From positions 1 through 21,932 of the forward strand of contig CAZOXG010000013.1 in the NCBI GenBank assembly GCA_964583845.1: a DNA stretch of 21,932 bases, in the 5' to 3' direction. Both the position numbers and the translations under genes were made by a program. Under the pieces are notes generated by a model. That model ran no database searches. It worked only from the letters and a program-made list of their open reading frames with translations, and was not told the origin of the DNA. Positions 1 to 7,034 of this stretch are shown piece by piece. The number at the start of each line of letters is the position of its first letter. The first letter of the stretch is position 1. Source of the DNA: JBAWVR01 sp964583845 (GTDB taxonomy: Bacteria; Patescibacteriota; Minisyncoccia; Phycocordibacterales; GWA1-40-21).

Positions 1-567
1 ACCTAAATGTTTTTTAACGGAGTTTATACTCAATCTACCCAATTCACGGGTTTCATCATTTGGTTTTTCTTGCGTTAAATTTAACACAACTTTAAAATTA
101 CTATTATCTTGTGCTATTTTATTTAACTCACTTATAAAAGCGGTTTCGGTAATAATTTTATTACTATAAAATAGCGTTATTTTGCCAAAGAATTTATTTT
201 GCAATCTATCTTTAATAACGCTATAAAACGGTGTTATTCCAATTCCGCCCGCAATCATTACCAATTCATCAGAATTATTTTCAGGATAGAAATGTCCAAA
301 GGGACCATTTGCCACAATCTTGTCACCCAAATTCAATTTTGTAAGAGCTAATGATGTGCCACTTTTTACTTTAATAGTTAAACAAACCAAATCTTCATTT
401 GGCGAGCTTGAAATCGTGAAAGCTTTGGATCTTAACTCACTTCCTAGGGGCTTGGCAACCAAATACTGTCCAGCATTAAAATCCAGTCTCTGACCATCAG
501 CTCTTTCTATATATAAAGAGACCACGCCTTCAGCTTCTTGTTTTTTATTTTTTATAATGTATTCCAT
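1..567 (-). CDS. FAD/NAD(P)-binding oxidoreductase, ferredoxin reductase type (3' end beyond window)
   Basis: An open frame of 189 codons runs from an ATG at 567 off the left edge, so the C-terminus is missing. The protein starts MEYIIKNKKQEAEGVVSLYI and shows the two marks of the ferredoxin-NADP reductase family: a flavin-binding RSKAFTISSSP segment (R-x-[YF]-[ST] type) near residue 46, and a pyridine-nucleotide loop AGGIGITPF near residue 106. Such proteins move electrons between NAD(P)H and ferredoxins or other acceptors through FAD. It lies downstream of the IscS and IscU genes on the same strand, separated from IscU by repeat element R1a, so a role in supplying electrons for Fe-S cluster assembly is possible but is inference. 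The exact electron partner cannot be read from the sequence. Confidence 0.82.
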   Translation of the reverse strand, partial: MEYIIKNKKQEAEGVVSLYIERADGQRLDFNAGQYLVAKPLGSELRSKAFTISSSPNEDLVCLTIKVKSGTSLALTKLNLGDKIVANGPFGHFYPENNSDELVMIAGGIGITPFYSVIKDRLQNKFFGKITLFYSNKIITETAFISELNKIAQDNSNFKVVLNLTQEKPNDETRELGRLSINSVKKHLG

Positions 568-577
568 AATTTTGTAT

Positions 578-664
578 TGTCATCCTCGCGAACGCGGGGG
601 TCCAGGAATCTTAATTAGTCTTAATGCAAAATCCTGGATTCCCGTTTTCACGGGAATGACACAG
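578..664. repeat. Dispersed imperfect palindrome R1a
   Basis: An inverted repeat of about 87 bp. The left arm (GTCATCCTCGCGAACGCGGG...) is complementary, with mismatches, to the right arm ending CACGGGAATGACAC, around an AT-rich centre (CTTAATTAGTCTTAATGC). It begins 11 nt upstream of the flavin reductase start and ends 3 nt from the IscU stop. A second copy, R1b, shares the centre and inner arms. The GTCATTCCCG...GGAATCCAGG type of palindrome is a widespread dispersed bacterial repeat; no transposase is linked to it here. Confidence 0.8.
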
Positions 665-667
665 TGT

Positions 668-1105
668 TTACTTATTCTCCAAATAATTAATTACCGCTTC
701 TCGCAAAGCCTCGTGACCCAAGACTGAGCAATGGAACTTTCGATCAGGTAAACCGCCAAGTCTTTCAACAATCTGTTGAGGCTTTAAATTCTGAGCAGTT
801 TTCAAGTCCATCCCACCGTTTTCCGTTGCCATGACCGACATTATAGAGGCCGATGCAATCGCTGAAGCGCAACCGAAAGTCCGCCACTTACATTCTTTTA
901 TTCTCTGAGTCTTCTTATCTACCTTGATCCAGACCAACATCACATCACCACAATCAGGACTGCCGACTTCTCCAACGCCATCAGCACGGTAATTCGTCTC
1001 GTCAAAAAGAATATTTTGCGGATAGAAAAAATGCTGTTTAACGGTATCACTGTAAACCCAATCTTCGCCATCATTACCACAAGTTTTTTTATTAATATTT
1101 TTCAT
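668..1105 (-). CDS. iscU: IscU/NifU N-terminal-type Fe-S cluster scaffold
   Basis: A 145-residue scaffold protein on which [2Fe-2S] clusters are built from sulfur delivered by the cysteine desulfurase. The three ligand cysteines are present: C52 in SPDCGD (with D54, the conserved Asp of the CGD motif), C79 in FGCASAIASAS, and C126 in HCSVLGHEAL, where H125 is the usual neighbouring ligand. Length fits a single IscU domain. A longer reading starting at a GTG at 1141 would add 12 residues encoded by repeat R1b, so I chose the ATG at 1105. The gene follows iscS on the same strand, and repeats R1b and R1a flank it on both sides. There is no clear Shine-Dalgarno. Recognition as IscU-like is firm; the choice between the names iscU and nifU/sufU is less so. 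Confidence 0.9.
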   Translation of the reverse strand: MKNINKKTCGNDGEDWVYSDTVKQHFFYPQNILFDETNYRADGVGEVGSPDCGDVMLVWIKVDKKTQRIKECKWRTFGCASAIASASIMSVMATENGGMDLKTAQNLKPQQIVERLGGLPDRKFHCSVLGHEALREAVINYLENK

Positions 1106-1115
1106 TTTTTTATCT

Positions 1116-1220
1116 GTTATTCTCGCGGATTCTGTCTGCACAGGCAGGGCTGGGATCCAGGAATCTTAATTAGGTCTTAATGCAAAATCATGGATTACCA
1201 CGTTCGCGGGAATGACACAG
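1116..1220. repeat. Dispersed imperfect palindrome R1b
   Basis: The second copy of R1, between the IscS stop (1233) and the IscU start (1105). It shares the CCAGGAATCTTAATTAG core, then TCTTAATGCAAAATC and TGGATT, with R1a. Its outer left arm is altered by extra bases (CTGTCTGCACAGGCAG, itself a short dyad). The right arm ends TTCGCGGGAATGACACAG. R1a and R1b are in the same orientation and bracket the iscU gene. Confidence 0.75.
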
Positions 1221-1232
1221 GGAAATATATTC

Positions 1233-2501
1233 TTAGCTTTTTATTGACATTCGTCTTATCATTTTGACACTCTCTGCTAACACCTTCACTACATAATCCA
1301 AGTCTTTCTTGGTAGTATGTCGTCCTAAAGTAAATCTTACACTGGAATGAGCTAACTCCAAAGACATTCCGATCGCCAACAAAACATATGATGGCTCCAA
1401 ATCTACAGACGAACAAGCAGACCCAGTAGAACAAGCCACCCCATTATTATCCAGCATTAGGAGCAAAGACTCTCCTTCAACTCCCTTAATCGAGATATTT
1501 ATATTATTTGGTAAACGCTCATCCGTTCCACCATTTACAGACACACCTTCTATTTTCTTCAACATCTTGGCCAAAAAATAATTACGTAAAATTGTCAGTC
1601 TTTTACTTTCCCTCGCTCGTTTTTTTTCAGCTAAAGTAACGGCTTTGCCTAAACCAACAATACCAGCCAGGTTTTCAGTACCAGCTCGTAGACCTCTTTC
1701 TTGAGCCCCACCAACAAACGTCGGTTCTATTTTAACTCCATCTTTGATATATAAACATCCAATTCCCTTTGGACCATAGATTTTAGAAGCATTAAAAGTT
1801 AGGGCTTCTACGCCCAACTCCACCACATCAATAGCCAAAGCCCCGACCGCCTGACAGGCATCGGTGTGAAAAACAGGCCGACAAACCTTGGATTCCTTAA
1901 TAATTTTAGCTATTTCTTTTATTGGCTGAATGGAACCGATTTCATTGTTCGCATACATAATAGAAACCAGTATCGTATCTGAACGTAAATTTTTCTTAAC
2001 TTCTTCGACAGATATCAATCCACTTTTATCAACTGATAGATAAGTAACATCAAAACCTTCTTTCTCAAGTTTTTTACAAGCATCTAAAACTGACTTATGC
2101 TCAATTTTTGAAGTAATAATATGACCCCTCTTACAGCCACATTTTTTTTCCTTTCCGTCATTGCGAGGAGCAATAGCGACATGGCAATCCATCTTTAAGT
2201 CTGGATTGCTTCGCTCCCGCTCGCAATGACAGAAAGAATTAGCGTGAGCGATTCCTAAAATCGCCAAATTATTGGCTTCGGTTCCACCACTTGTAAAAAT
2301 AACCTCTTGAGTTTCGCAACCTAAGACTGTAGCAATTTCCTTCCGAGCCTCTGACACAGCTTTTTTTGACAATCTACCCTCTAAATGCAAAGATGACGGA
2401 TTTCCATATATACGGGAAAAATATAGTGACATCACCTTTAAAACATCCTTATCTACAGGCGTGGTTGAGGCATTATCTAAATAAACCCGTCGGTTTTTCA
2501 T
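1233..2501 (-). CDS. iscS: Cysteine desulfurase (IscS/NifS class) with an in-frame repeat insertion
   Basis: A PLP enzyme that takes sulfur from L-cysteine and passes it to the Fe-S scaffold encoded just downstream. Family marks: YLDNASTTP at residues 7-15, SGGTEANNLAI at 71-81, HTDACQAVG at 212-220, the PLP lysine K240 in NASKIYGPKG, RAGTEN at 272-277, and the persulfide cysteine C363 in the class I loop ACSTGSACSS. At 422 residues it is longer than the usual 385-400. The excess is residues 91-116 (CHCERERSNPD...APRNDG), which are the translation of a palindromic repeat lying between ILGIAHA and GHIITSKIEHK, a surface-loop position in the family. Reading frame and all catalytic residues are kept. 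The ATG at 2501 is chosen over a TTG at 2519 because an extended -10 box (2508-2516) ends 6 nt before it. Confidence 0.95.
   Translation of the reverse strand: MKNRRVYLDNASTTPVDKDVLKVMSLYFSRIYGNPSSLHLEGRLSKKAVSEARKEIATVLGCETQEVIFTSGGTEANNLAILGIAHANSFCHCERERSNPDLKMDCHVAIAPRNDGKEKKCGCKRGHIITSKIEHKSVLDACKKLEKEGFDVTYLSVDKSGLISVEEVKKNLRSDTILVSIMYANNEIGSIQPIKEIAKIIKESKVCRPVFHTDACQAVGALAIDVVELGVEALTFNASKIYGPKGIGCLYIKDGVKIEPTFVGGAQERGLRAGTENLAGIVGLGKAVTLAEKKRARESKRLTILRNYFLAKMLKKIEGVSVNGGTDERLPNNINISIKGVEGESLLLMLDNNGVACSTGSACSSVDLEPSYVLLAIGMSLELAHSSVRFTLGRHTTKKDLDYVVKVLAESVKMIRRMSIKS
2157..2232. repeat. Palindromic repeat R2 inside the cysteine desulfurase gene
   Basis: An inverted repeat of about 76 bp: the left arm GTCATTGCGAGGAGCAATAG is complementary, with mismatches, to the right arm ending GCTCCCGCTCGCAATGACAG. 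It lies wholly inside the desulfurase coding region and occupies about 25 codons without a stop or frameshift. The arms resemble the common dispersed GTCATTGCGAG repeat and differ from R1. The arrangement recalls Rickettsia palindromic elements, which also insert in frame in genes. Confidence 0.88.
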
Positions 2502-2507
2502 AAATGG

Positions 2508-2516
2508 ACTATAACA
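2508..2516 (-). promoter_or_regulatory. Extended -10 promoter of cysteine desulfurase, leaderless
   Basis: TGTTATAGT on the minus strand, separated by 6 nt from the ATG at 2501. Transcription would start at or next to the start codon. Confidence 0.65.
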
Positions 2517-2582
2517 CAAAAATTATCAGCCGTATATATTCAATACAACAATGCAATAGACTGGAGACTTTTAAAATTATTT

Positions 2583-2591
2583 TGTTATAAT
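2583..2591 (+). promoter_or_regulatory. Extended -10 promoter of the thioredoxin-fold protein, leaderless
   Basis: TGTTATAAT is a perfect extended -10 box, and 8 nt separate it from the ATG at 2600. No Shine-Dalgarno sequence fits in between. Confidence 0.75.
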
Positions 2592-2599
2592 ATACACCT

Positions 2600-3640
2600 A
2601 TGGAAACATTAATAGAAAAAATAGAGGACAAAGTTCTCGGACGCAAAAGATGCGTATTAACAACTTATTTTAAAGACAAAAATTTCATTATGGGCCTCGC
2701 CTCTGGCGTGATAGTAATGTTATTAATTGGTCTAATATTATTTATTATTCAAGCTAGTGGCAATCTTTCAAAAGAACGCGCTCAAAACAAACTTACAAAC
2801 TATCTTAATGAATTAATTGGTGATGAACCTGAATTAAGTTTCTCTGAAATAAACAGCGCTAACGAAAGTTCGGATCTATATAAATTAAAGTTCACTGTAA
2901 ATGGCCAGCAGGCTGGCGGTTATATGACTAAAAACGGCAAATTATTCTTCCCTCAGGCTTTTGAGATAGCTAGTTCTTCGGACACCAAGTTAGCCCCTAA
3001 AAAAATGACAAAAAGTGACAAACCAAAAGTTGAAGCTTTTGTTATGAGTTACTGTCCGTATGGAACTCAGATTGAAAAAGGTTTATTGCCGGTCCAAAAA
3101 GCTTTGGGTGACAAAATCGATTTCAGTATTAAATTTGTAAACTATGCTATGCACGGACAAAAGGAGTTAACAGAAAACACTCGTCAGTACTGCATTGATA
3201 AAGAACAAAAAGATAAATACTATTCTTATCTTTCATGTTTTCTTAAAAATGATAAAGCGGAAGCTTGCTTAGCAAGTACAGGGATAAATACGACAACCTT
3301 AGATAACTGTATGGCCCAAACTGACAAAGACTTCAAAATAACAGAGTTATTCAACAATAAAGATAACTGGAAGGGTCAATTTCCTCCATACAATGTTAAC
3401 GATGCCGACAATGTTAAATATGGAGTTAAAGGTTCTCCGACTCTTGTGATTAATGGCGTAGAAGCAAAAAAAGTTAATCGTGATAGTGCAAGTTTGTTAA
3501 ATTATATATGTAGTGCCTTCAATAGTGCTCCTGAAGTTTGCAAAACTGCTAAATTATCAACAGCTGCACCGACACCAGGTTTTGGATCTGGCACAGAACA
3601 AGTTATTGATTCTGGCGCTGCCAACTGTACTACAAATTAG
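2600..3640 (+). CDS. Membrane-anchored thioredoxin/DsbA-fold protein with monothiol CPYG site
   Basis: A 346-residue protein with one transmembrane segment at about residues 30-51 and the rest predicted outside the membrane. Residues 56-125 form a small domain with the sequence GGYMTKNGKLFFPQAFEI. From about 143 a thioredoxin-like domain begins, with the active-site position C152-P-Y-G and the cis-proline loop GSPTLVING (P280). In dithiol DsbA or GILT-type enzymes the second motif position is cysteine (CxxC); here it is glycine, so the site has one cysteine. Further cysteines at 198, 213, 223, 237, 304, 314 and 343 suggest structural disulfides. A role in handling protein thiols at the cell surface is likely, but disulfide oxidase activity through CxxC is not supported. 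It is transcribed alone, with a leaderless promoter and its own terminator. Confidence 0.83.
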   Translation: METLIEKIEDKVLGRKRCVLTTYFKDKNFIMGLASGVIVMLLIGLILFIIQASGNLSKERAQNKLTNYLNELIGDEPELSFSEINSANESSDLYKLKFTVNGQQAGGYMTKNGKLFFPQAFEIASSSDTKLAPKKMTKSDKPKVEAFVMSYCPYGTQIEKGLLPVQKALGDKIDFSIKFVNYAMHGQKELTENTRQYCIDKEQKDKYYSYLSCFLKNDKAEACLASTGINTTTLDNCMAQTDKDFKITELFNNKDNWKGQFPPYNVNDADNVKYGVKGSPTLVINGVEAKKVNRDSASLLNYICSAFNSAPEVCKTAKLSTAAPTPGFGSGTEQVIDSGAANCTTN

Positions 3641-3651
3641 TTAGACCATTA

Positions 3652-3679
3652 AAAAAAACCACCACAAGGTGGTTTTTTA
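3652..3679 (+). terminator. Rho-independent terminator of the thioredoxin-fold gene
   Basis: An A-run, then ACCACC-ACAA-GGTGGT, then TTTTTT directly after the stop at 3640. The A-tract on the left also makes it usable on the minus strand. Confidence 0.88.
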
Positions 3680-3687
3680 ATAAAAGA

Positions 3688-3724
3688 TCCCCACATCACT
3701 CTTTGGTTGAAAGCAATGTGGGGA
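3688..3724 (-). terminator. Terminator hairpin of the pseudo-Nudix gene
   Basis: A perfect 9-bp stem (TCCCCACAT / ATGTGGGGA) with a 19-nt loop, downstream of the minus-strand gene ending at 3743 and followed on that strand by a T-rich stretch (TCTTTTATT). It is separate from the neighbouring terminator at 3652-3679. Confidence 0.65.
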
Positions 3725-3742
3725 CTCTATATTCGAGGAACT

Positions 3743-4273
3743 TTAGGTCTTGATCAATTCAAAAACCTTTAGAAGATCATCGCGGTATTCAGAAGGCATT
3801 ATTCTCATGCCATCTTCGAAACATACACCGCGAGGGTTAAATCCATGGAGTGGAATAATCTCCCTGGCCTGGCTTTCAGTAACGTAGTCCAGACCCCCAG
3901 TATTCACTGTGAGTCTAACCAAATCACAGATATCATCGGGCTGAACTTCAACAGCAAAAATTTCGACTGTGATTTTTTCCGTTTTGTAAGCTGGCATAAG
4001 CCAAACTTTTCCGGGAGCATAACCACCAAAAACTTTTTGAGCAAAAGTCAGCCCGAGTTGGTTCGACAGATGACGAACTAGGCAACCTCTCATATCTTCA
4101 TCTTTGGCAGCCTCACCAACACACGTGAGCATTAAACTGCCAGGATTATGAGTCGGTCTCCTCTCCCGCAGGTTATACCGCCCTTGTACCCGAAGCACTG
4201 CGTAGATCTCACCTTTGGGCTGAAACCGTGTGAGTAGTACCAACGCCGCAATTCTTTTTTGACCTTCTGACAT
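3743..4273 (-). CDS. Nudix-fold protein with degenerate catalytic box (pseudo-Nudix)
   Basis: A protein of 176 residues. Residues 53-75 (GEAAKDEDMRGCLVRHLSNQ, then LGL) match the exact spacing of the Nudix box G-x5-E-x7-R-E-U-x-E-E-x-G-U. However, the catalytic and metal-binding glutamates after the arginine are replaced: H68 for E, N71 and Q72 for EE. Hydrolase activity is therefore unlikely; a binding or sensor role, as in Nudix-derived regulators, is possible inference. Expression differs from the neighbours: a strong Shine-Dalgarno (GGGAGGA) 7 nt before the ATG, a leader of about 85 nt, and an own terminator. Codon use also looks richer in G and C than the flanking genes. The function is not known. 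Confidence 0.75.
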   Translation of the reverse strand: MSEGQKRIAALVLLTRFQPKGEIYAVLRVQGRYNLRERRPTHNPGSLMLTCVGEAAKDEDMRGCLVRHLSNQLGLTFAQKVFGGYAPGKVWLMPAYKTEKITVEIFAVEVQPDDICDLVRLTVNTGGLDYVTESQAREIIPLHGFNPRGVCFEDGMRIMPSEYRDDLLKVFELIKT

Positions 4274-4371
4274 GAGAGTATCCTCCCGTTTTACCTTTCA
4301 GGAACCAACCGCAGAGAGTATCCCCTCTGTACAGCCTTATTCATCTGTAAAAAACATTAACACTTATTATA
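4274..4371 (-). promoter_or_regulatory. Promoter and structured leader with Shine-Dalgarno for the pseudo-Nudix gene
   Basis: The minus-strand TATAAT lies at 4366-4371, giving a leader of roughly 85 nt. The leader carries GGGAGGA (4281-4287) 7 nt before the ATG. The sequence GGATACTCTC around the ribosome-binding site recurs as GGGATACTCTC about 40 nt upstream, where a CAGAG...CTCTG mini-hairpin can form. This repeat may be regulatory, but no partner is visible. Confidence 0.55.
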
Positions 4372-4441
4372 ATAAATGACAAGTGATCTAAATATCTTAA
4401 CCCTTTTATTTATCTCATTTTAATGCTAAAAATATACCCAT

Positions 4442-5692
4442 ATGATCAAACTAAAAAAACCCGAACTATTAGCCCCAATCCAAGACTATACTTCCCTGAC
4501 CGCTGCCATCGAGAACGGTGCGGACGCTGTTTTTTTTGGCATCAAAGGCTTCAACATGCGTGCTGGGGCCAAGAACTTCACTGATAAAGATTTGCCAAAG
4601 ATTGTCAAGATCGCCCAAAAAGCCGGTATTAAAACTTACCTAGCTATCAACACAATTATTTACGAAGAAGAACTCAAGAAAATTGAAACTATTTTACGCA
4701 AAGTAAAAACCGCCAAAATTGACGCGATCATTTGTTGGGATATTGCCATTATTCAACTCGCCAAAAAACTTGGTCTAGAAATTCATATTAGTACTCAAGC
4801 TAGTATTGCTAATTCTGAGGCCGCGGAATTTTACCGTAAAATAGGAGCGACCCGTGTCGTTCTTGCCCGCGAGTGTTCACTAGAACAAATTAAAAAAATC
4901 AAAGCCAAGACTAAAGCGGAGATTGAAATCTTTATCCATGGCGCCATGTGTGTCTCCATGTCCGGTCGTTGTTTTATGTCTCAGTTCCTTTATGGTAAAT
5001 CCGCCAATCGTGGTGAATGTCTTCAACCTTGCCGACGTAAATATTTAATTAAACAAGTTGATGGTGGTGAGGAGTTAGAACTCGGTGAAGACTATGTTAT
5101 GAGCCCAAAAGACTTACGCACATTAGATTTTATCGAAAAGATTTTAGATCTTAATATAGATTGTTTAAAAATTGAAGGTCGTAACCGCTCCCCTGAATAT
5201 GTTGCGAATGTGACAAAAACTTACCGCACGGTTATAGATTTCTATTATTCTCAGCCAAAACACGACAAGAAATTCAAAGAAGAATTTACCAAACTCAAAA
5301 CCGATCTATCGGCCGAATTGGACAAAGTCTATCATCGCGGACAGAGTAGTGGGTTTTTCCTCGGTAAACCGATCAATGAGTGGACTCAGTCTCATGGCAG
5401 TGAATCTACTCAGAAAAAAGTTTATGTTGGCAAAGTGACTAAATTCTATAAAAAAATTGGTGTAGCCGAAATTATTGTTCATGGAAATACTCCCATCAAA
5501 ATTGGTGACACTTTGATCTATCAAGGTCCAACCACCGGCTCCCACGAAGAAAAAATTGCTTCACTGGAGAAAGAACATCAATCTATTATCGAAGCTAAAC
5601 AAGGTGAAAAGATTGCTATCAAAGTTGCCAAAGATTTGAAAATCAACGATGAAGTCTTTATTGTCAAAGAAGGCATAAGTCAAAATTACTAA
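4442..5692 (+). CDS. U32 family protein (TrhP/RlhA-like), Fe-S binding
   Basis: A 416-residue member of the family historically called peptidase U32. The signature is complete at about residues 163-180: EIFIHGAMCVSMSGRCFMS. The four cysteines expected to hold a [4Fe-4S] cluster are C170, C177, C193 (GEC) and C197 (PCRR). The N-terminal half is a TIM-barrel-like segment beginning PELLAPIQDYTSLTAAIENG, and the C-terminal part from about 320 looks like the small beta domain of the long family members. Characterised relatives (TrhP, RlhA, UbiU/V) act in prephenate-dependent hydroxylation of tRNA or rRNA uridine/cytidine or of ubiquinone precursors, so RNA modification is more likely than proteolysis. 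The exact substrate cannot be told. A possible -10 (TGCTAAAAA) ends about 9 nt before the ATG. Confidence 0.88.
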   Translation: MIKLKKPELLAPIQDYTSLTAAIENGADAVFFGIKGFNMRAGAKNFTDKDLPKIVKIAQKAGIKTYLAINTIIYEEELKKIETILRKVKTAKIDAIICWDIAIIQLAKKLGLEIHISTQASIANSEAAEFYRKIGATRVVLARECSLEQIKKIKAKTKAEIEIFIHGAMCVSMSGRCFMSQFLYGKSANRGECLQPCRRKYLIKQVDGGEELELGEDYVMSPKDLRTLDFIEKILDLNIDCLKIEGRNRSPEYVANVTKTYRTVIDFYYSQPKHDKKFKEEFTKLKTDLSAELDKVYHRGQSSGFFLGKPINEWTQSHGSESTQKKVYVGKVTKFYKKIGVAEIIVHGNTPIKIGDTLIYQGPTTGSHEEKIASLEKEHQSIIEAKQGEKIAIKVAKDLKINDEVFIVKEGISQNY

Positions 5693-5698
5693 TTCAAT

Positions 5699-5730
5699 CT
5701 GTCTTTCTCGCGGGGATAGAATGCAGGATT
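5699..5730. repeat. Probable decayed half-copy of repeat R1
   Basis: CTGTCTTTCTCGCGGGGATA then GAATGCAGGATT resembles one arm of R1 (TGTCATTCCCG...GGAATCCAGGATT) with several changes and no partner arm. It fills the gap between the U32 gene and the Nudix gene. Confidence 0.4.
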
Positions 5731-5741
5731 ATATATAAAAT

Positions 5742-6233
5742 ATGAAAATAGAAACTAGTTGGATATCAAGCAAAACCAGCCAACCTGTTCACGCCTACTA
5801 CGAAGAGGTTGACGACTTTTCACATCTACCTCAGGACAAAATAAAAAGTATTTGTGCTTTTTGTTATTTGGATAACAAATTTGTAATAGTAAAAAATGAA
5901 GGTCGCTGGGAACCTGTCGCTGGTCATGTTGAGCCAGGTGAAACCGCTGACGAAGCTTTGGTTAGAGAGGTTAAAGAAGAATCCAACATGAGGATCTTAA
6001 AATTTTTCCCAGTAGGATTCCAATACCACCACGAAGAAGGTTTTTACCAAACCAGATATTTTTGTTTAGTAGAACCCTATGGACCATTTATTTCCGACCC
6101 AGATGGTGATGTGAGCGAAATAAAACTAATCAAACCAGAAGAATTTTTAACTTATATAAATTGGAAAGACACTTCCCCTTTGATCAAAGAAAAATGTCTG
6201 AAAATATTGAGTAACCTCAAACTAAATATCTAG
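5742..6233 (+). CDS. Nudix hydrolase
   Basis: A 163-residue protein with an intact Nudix box at residues 61-83: GHVEPGETADEALVREVKEE followed by SNM. The G-x5-E-x7-REV-x-EE pattern needed for Mg2+ binding and pyrophosphate hydrolysis is complete. The segment FCLVEPYGPF after the box and WEPVAGH before it are typical of the fold. The substrate (a nucleoside diphosphate linked to another moiety) cannot be predicted. It contrasts with the box-degenerate relative at 3743-4273. Its stop codon overlaps the stop of the convergent methyltransferase gene at a single CTAG (6230-6233). Confidence 0.9.
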   Translation: MKIETSWISSKTSQPVHAYYEEVDDFSHLPQDKIKSICAFCYLDNKFVIVKNEGRWEPVAGHVEPGETADEALVREVKEESNMRILKFFPVGFQYHHEEGFYQTRYFCLVEPYGPFISDPDGDVSEIKLIKPEEFLTYINWKDTSPLIKEKCLKILSNLKLNI

Positions 6234-6829
6234 TTTAATTTTCTAGCTAATATAGCACAAAAGTGGTGTTGATGAGGTTTCCCATGTGTCTCGTCTTTGG
6301 TGTAATTATCATAGTCTAAAATCTCCCAATCTTTATATACTCCCCTCAATTCTTCTTCCGCGAAAAAATACAAATCTGGATATTCTATTTGTCCAATATC
6401 TTTTTGAGTAAAAACGGTTATTAAATTAATTCCACCGATTTTTGTCTGGTTTTTTATTTTTTCTAAAATATTTATAACTTGATCTTTCTTTATCAAATGT
6501 AAAGCGGCGATAGATATAATAACGTCGTAATCTTGTTTAAAATCAAAATCCACAACATCAATCGCCTCACCCTTAACCTGGAGATTTTGCTTGGTCGCAA
6601 ATCTTTGGAATTTTTCAACGGCTTCTTTAGATATGTCTATTCCTGTAACGTCAAAACCTTTACTTGCCAAAAACAAAGCGTTTCTCCCTTCCCCAACGCC
6701 AATGTCTAAAACCGTACCAGTTTTAATCAATTCTGGAATTCGCAAAACTCGTTTGTTGGGTTCGAGACCCCACAAACAGTCATTCTTCTTGTATTCATCA
6801 TCTAACTTTGGATTGTTTAAAAATGCCAT
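6230..6829 (-). CDS. Class I SAM-dependent methyltransferase (TehB-like)
   Basis: A 199-residue methyltransferase. Motif I is VLDIGVGEGRNALFLASKG at about residues 40-58, followed by the acidic strand end VTGIDIS. Motif IV-like YDVIISIAALHLI follows, and VKGEAIDVVDF gives the adenine-contacting acidic loop. The N-terminal NDCLWGLEPNKRV resembles TehB and related small-molecule methyltransferases. The substrate is not known. It is monocistronic and convergent with the Nudix gene, the two stops sharing CTAG. The following 205 bases (6830-7034) hold no gene or clear hairpin that I can see. Confidence 0.82.
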   Translation of the reverse strand: MAFLNNPKLDDEYKKNDCLWGLEPNKRVLRIPELIKTGTVLDIGVGEGRNALFLASKGFDVTGIDISKEAVEKFQRFATKQNLQVKGEAIDVVDFDFKQDYDVIISIAALHLIKKDQVINILEKIKNQTKIGGINLITVFTQKDIGQIEYPDLYFFAEEELRGVYKDWEILDYDNYTKDETHGKPHQHHFCAILARKLN

Positions 6830-7034
6830 AAATTTTTGTTAAAAATACCACTTTTTTTAAATGTACAAACTACAAACTATTTAGAACTTTTGCATTCCTT
6901 ATCAAATATGCTCAAAAGTTACCTATTCGTATTATAACTCTCTTACCACAGTAAAACAAACCAATACTAACTCGAGCTCGGTTTTAACATAGCGGTGTAG
7001 TATGGTTTATCTTAAGCAAATAGGATCACCAAAA

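Noticed and set aside
1195..1434. Minus-strand 79-residue ORF overlapping the cysteine desulfurase C-terminus
   Set aside because: It lies in another frame over the catalytic cysteine loop of iscS and has no recognisable motif.
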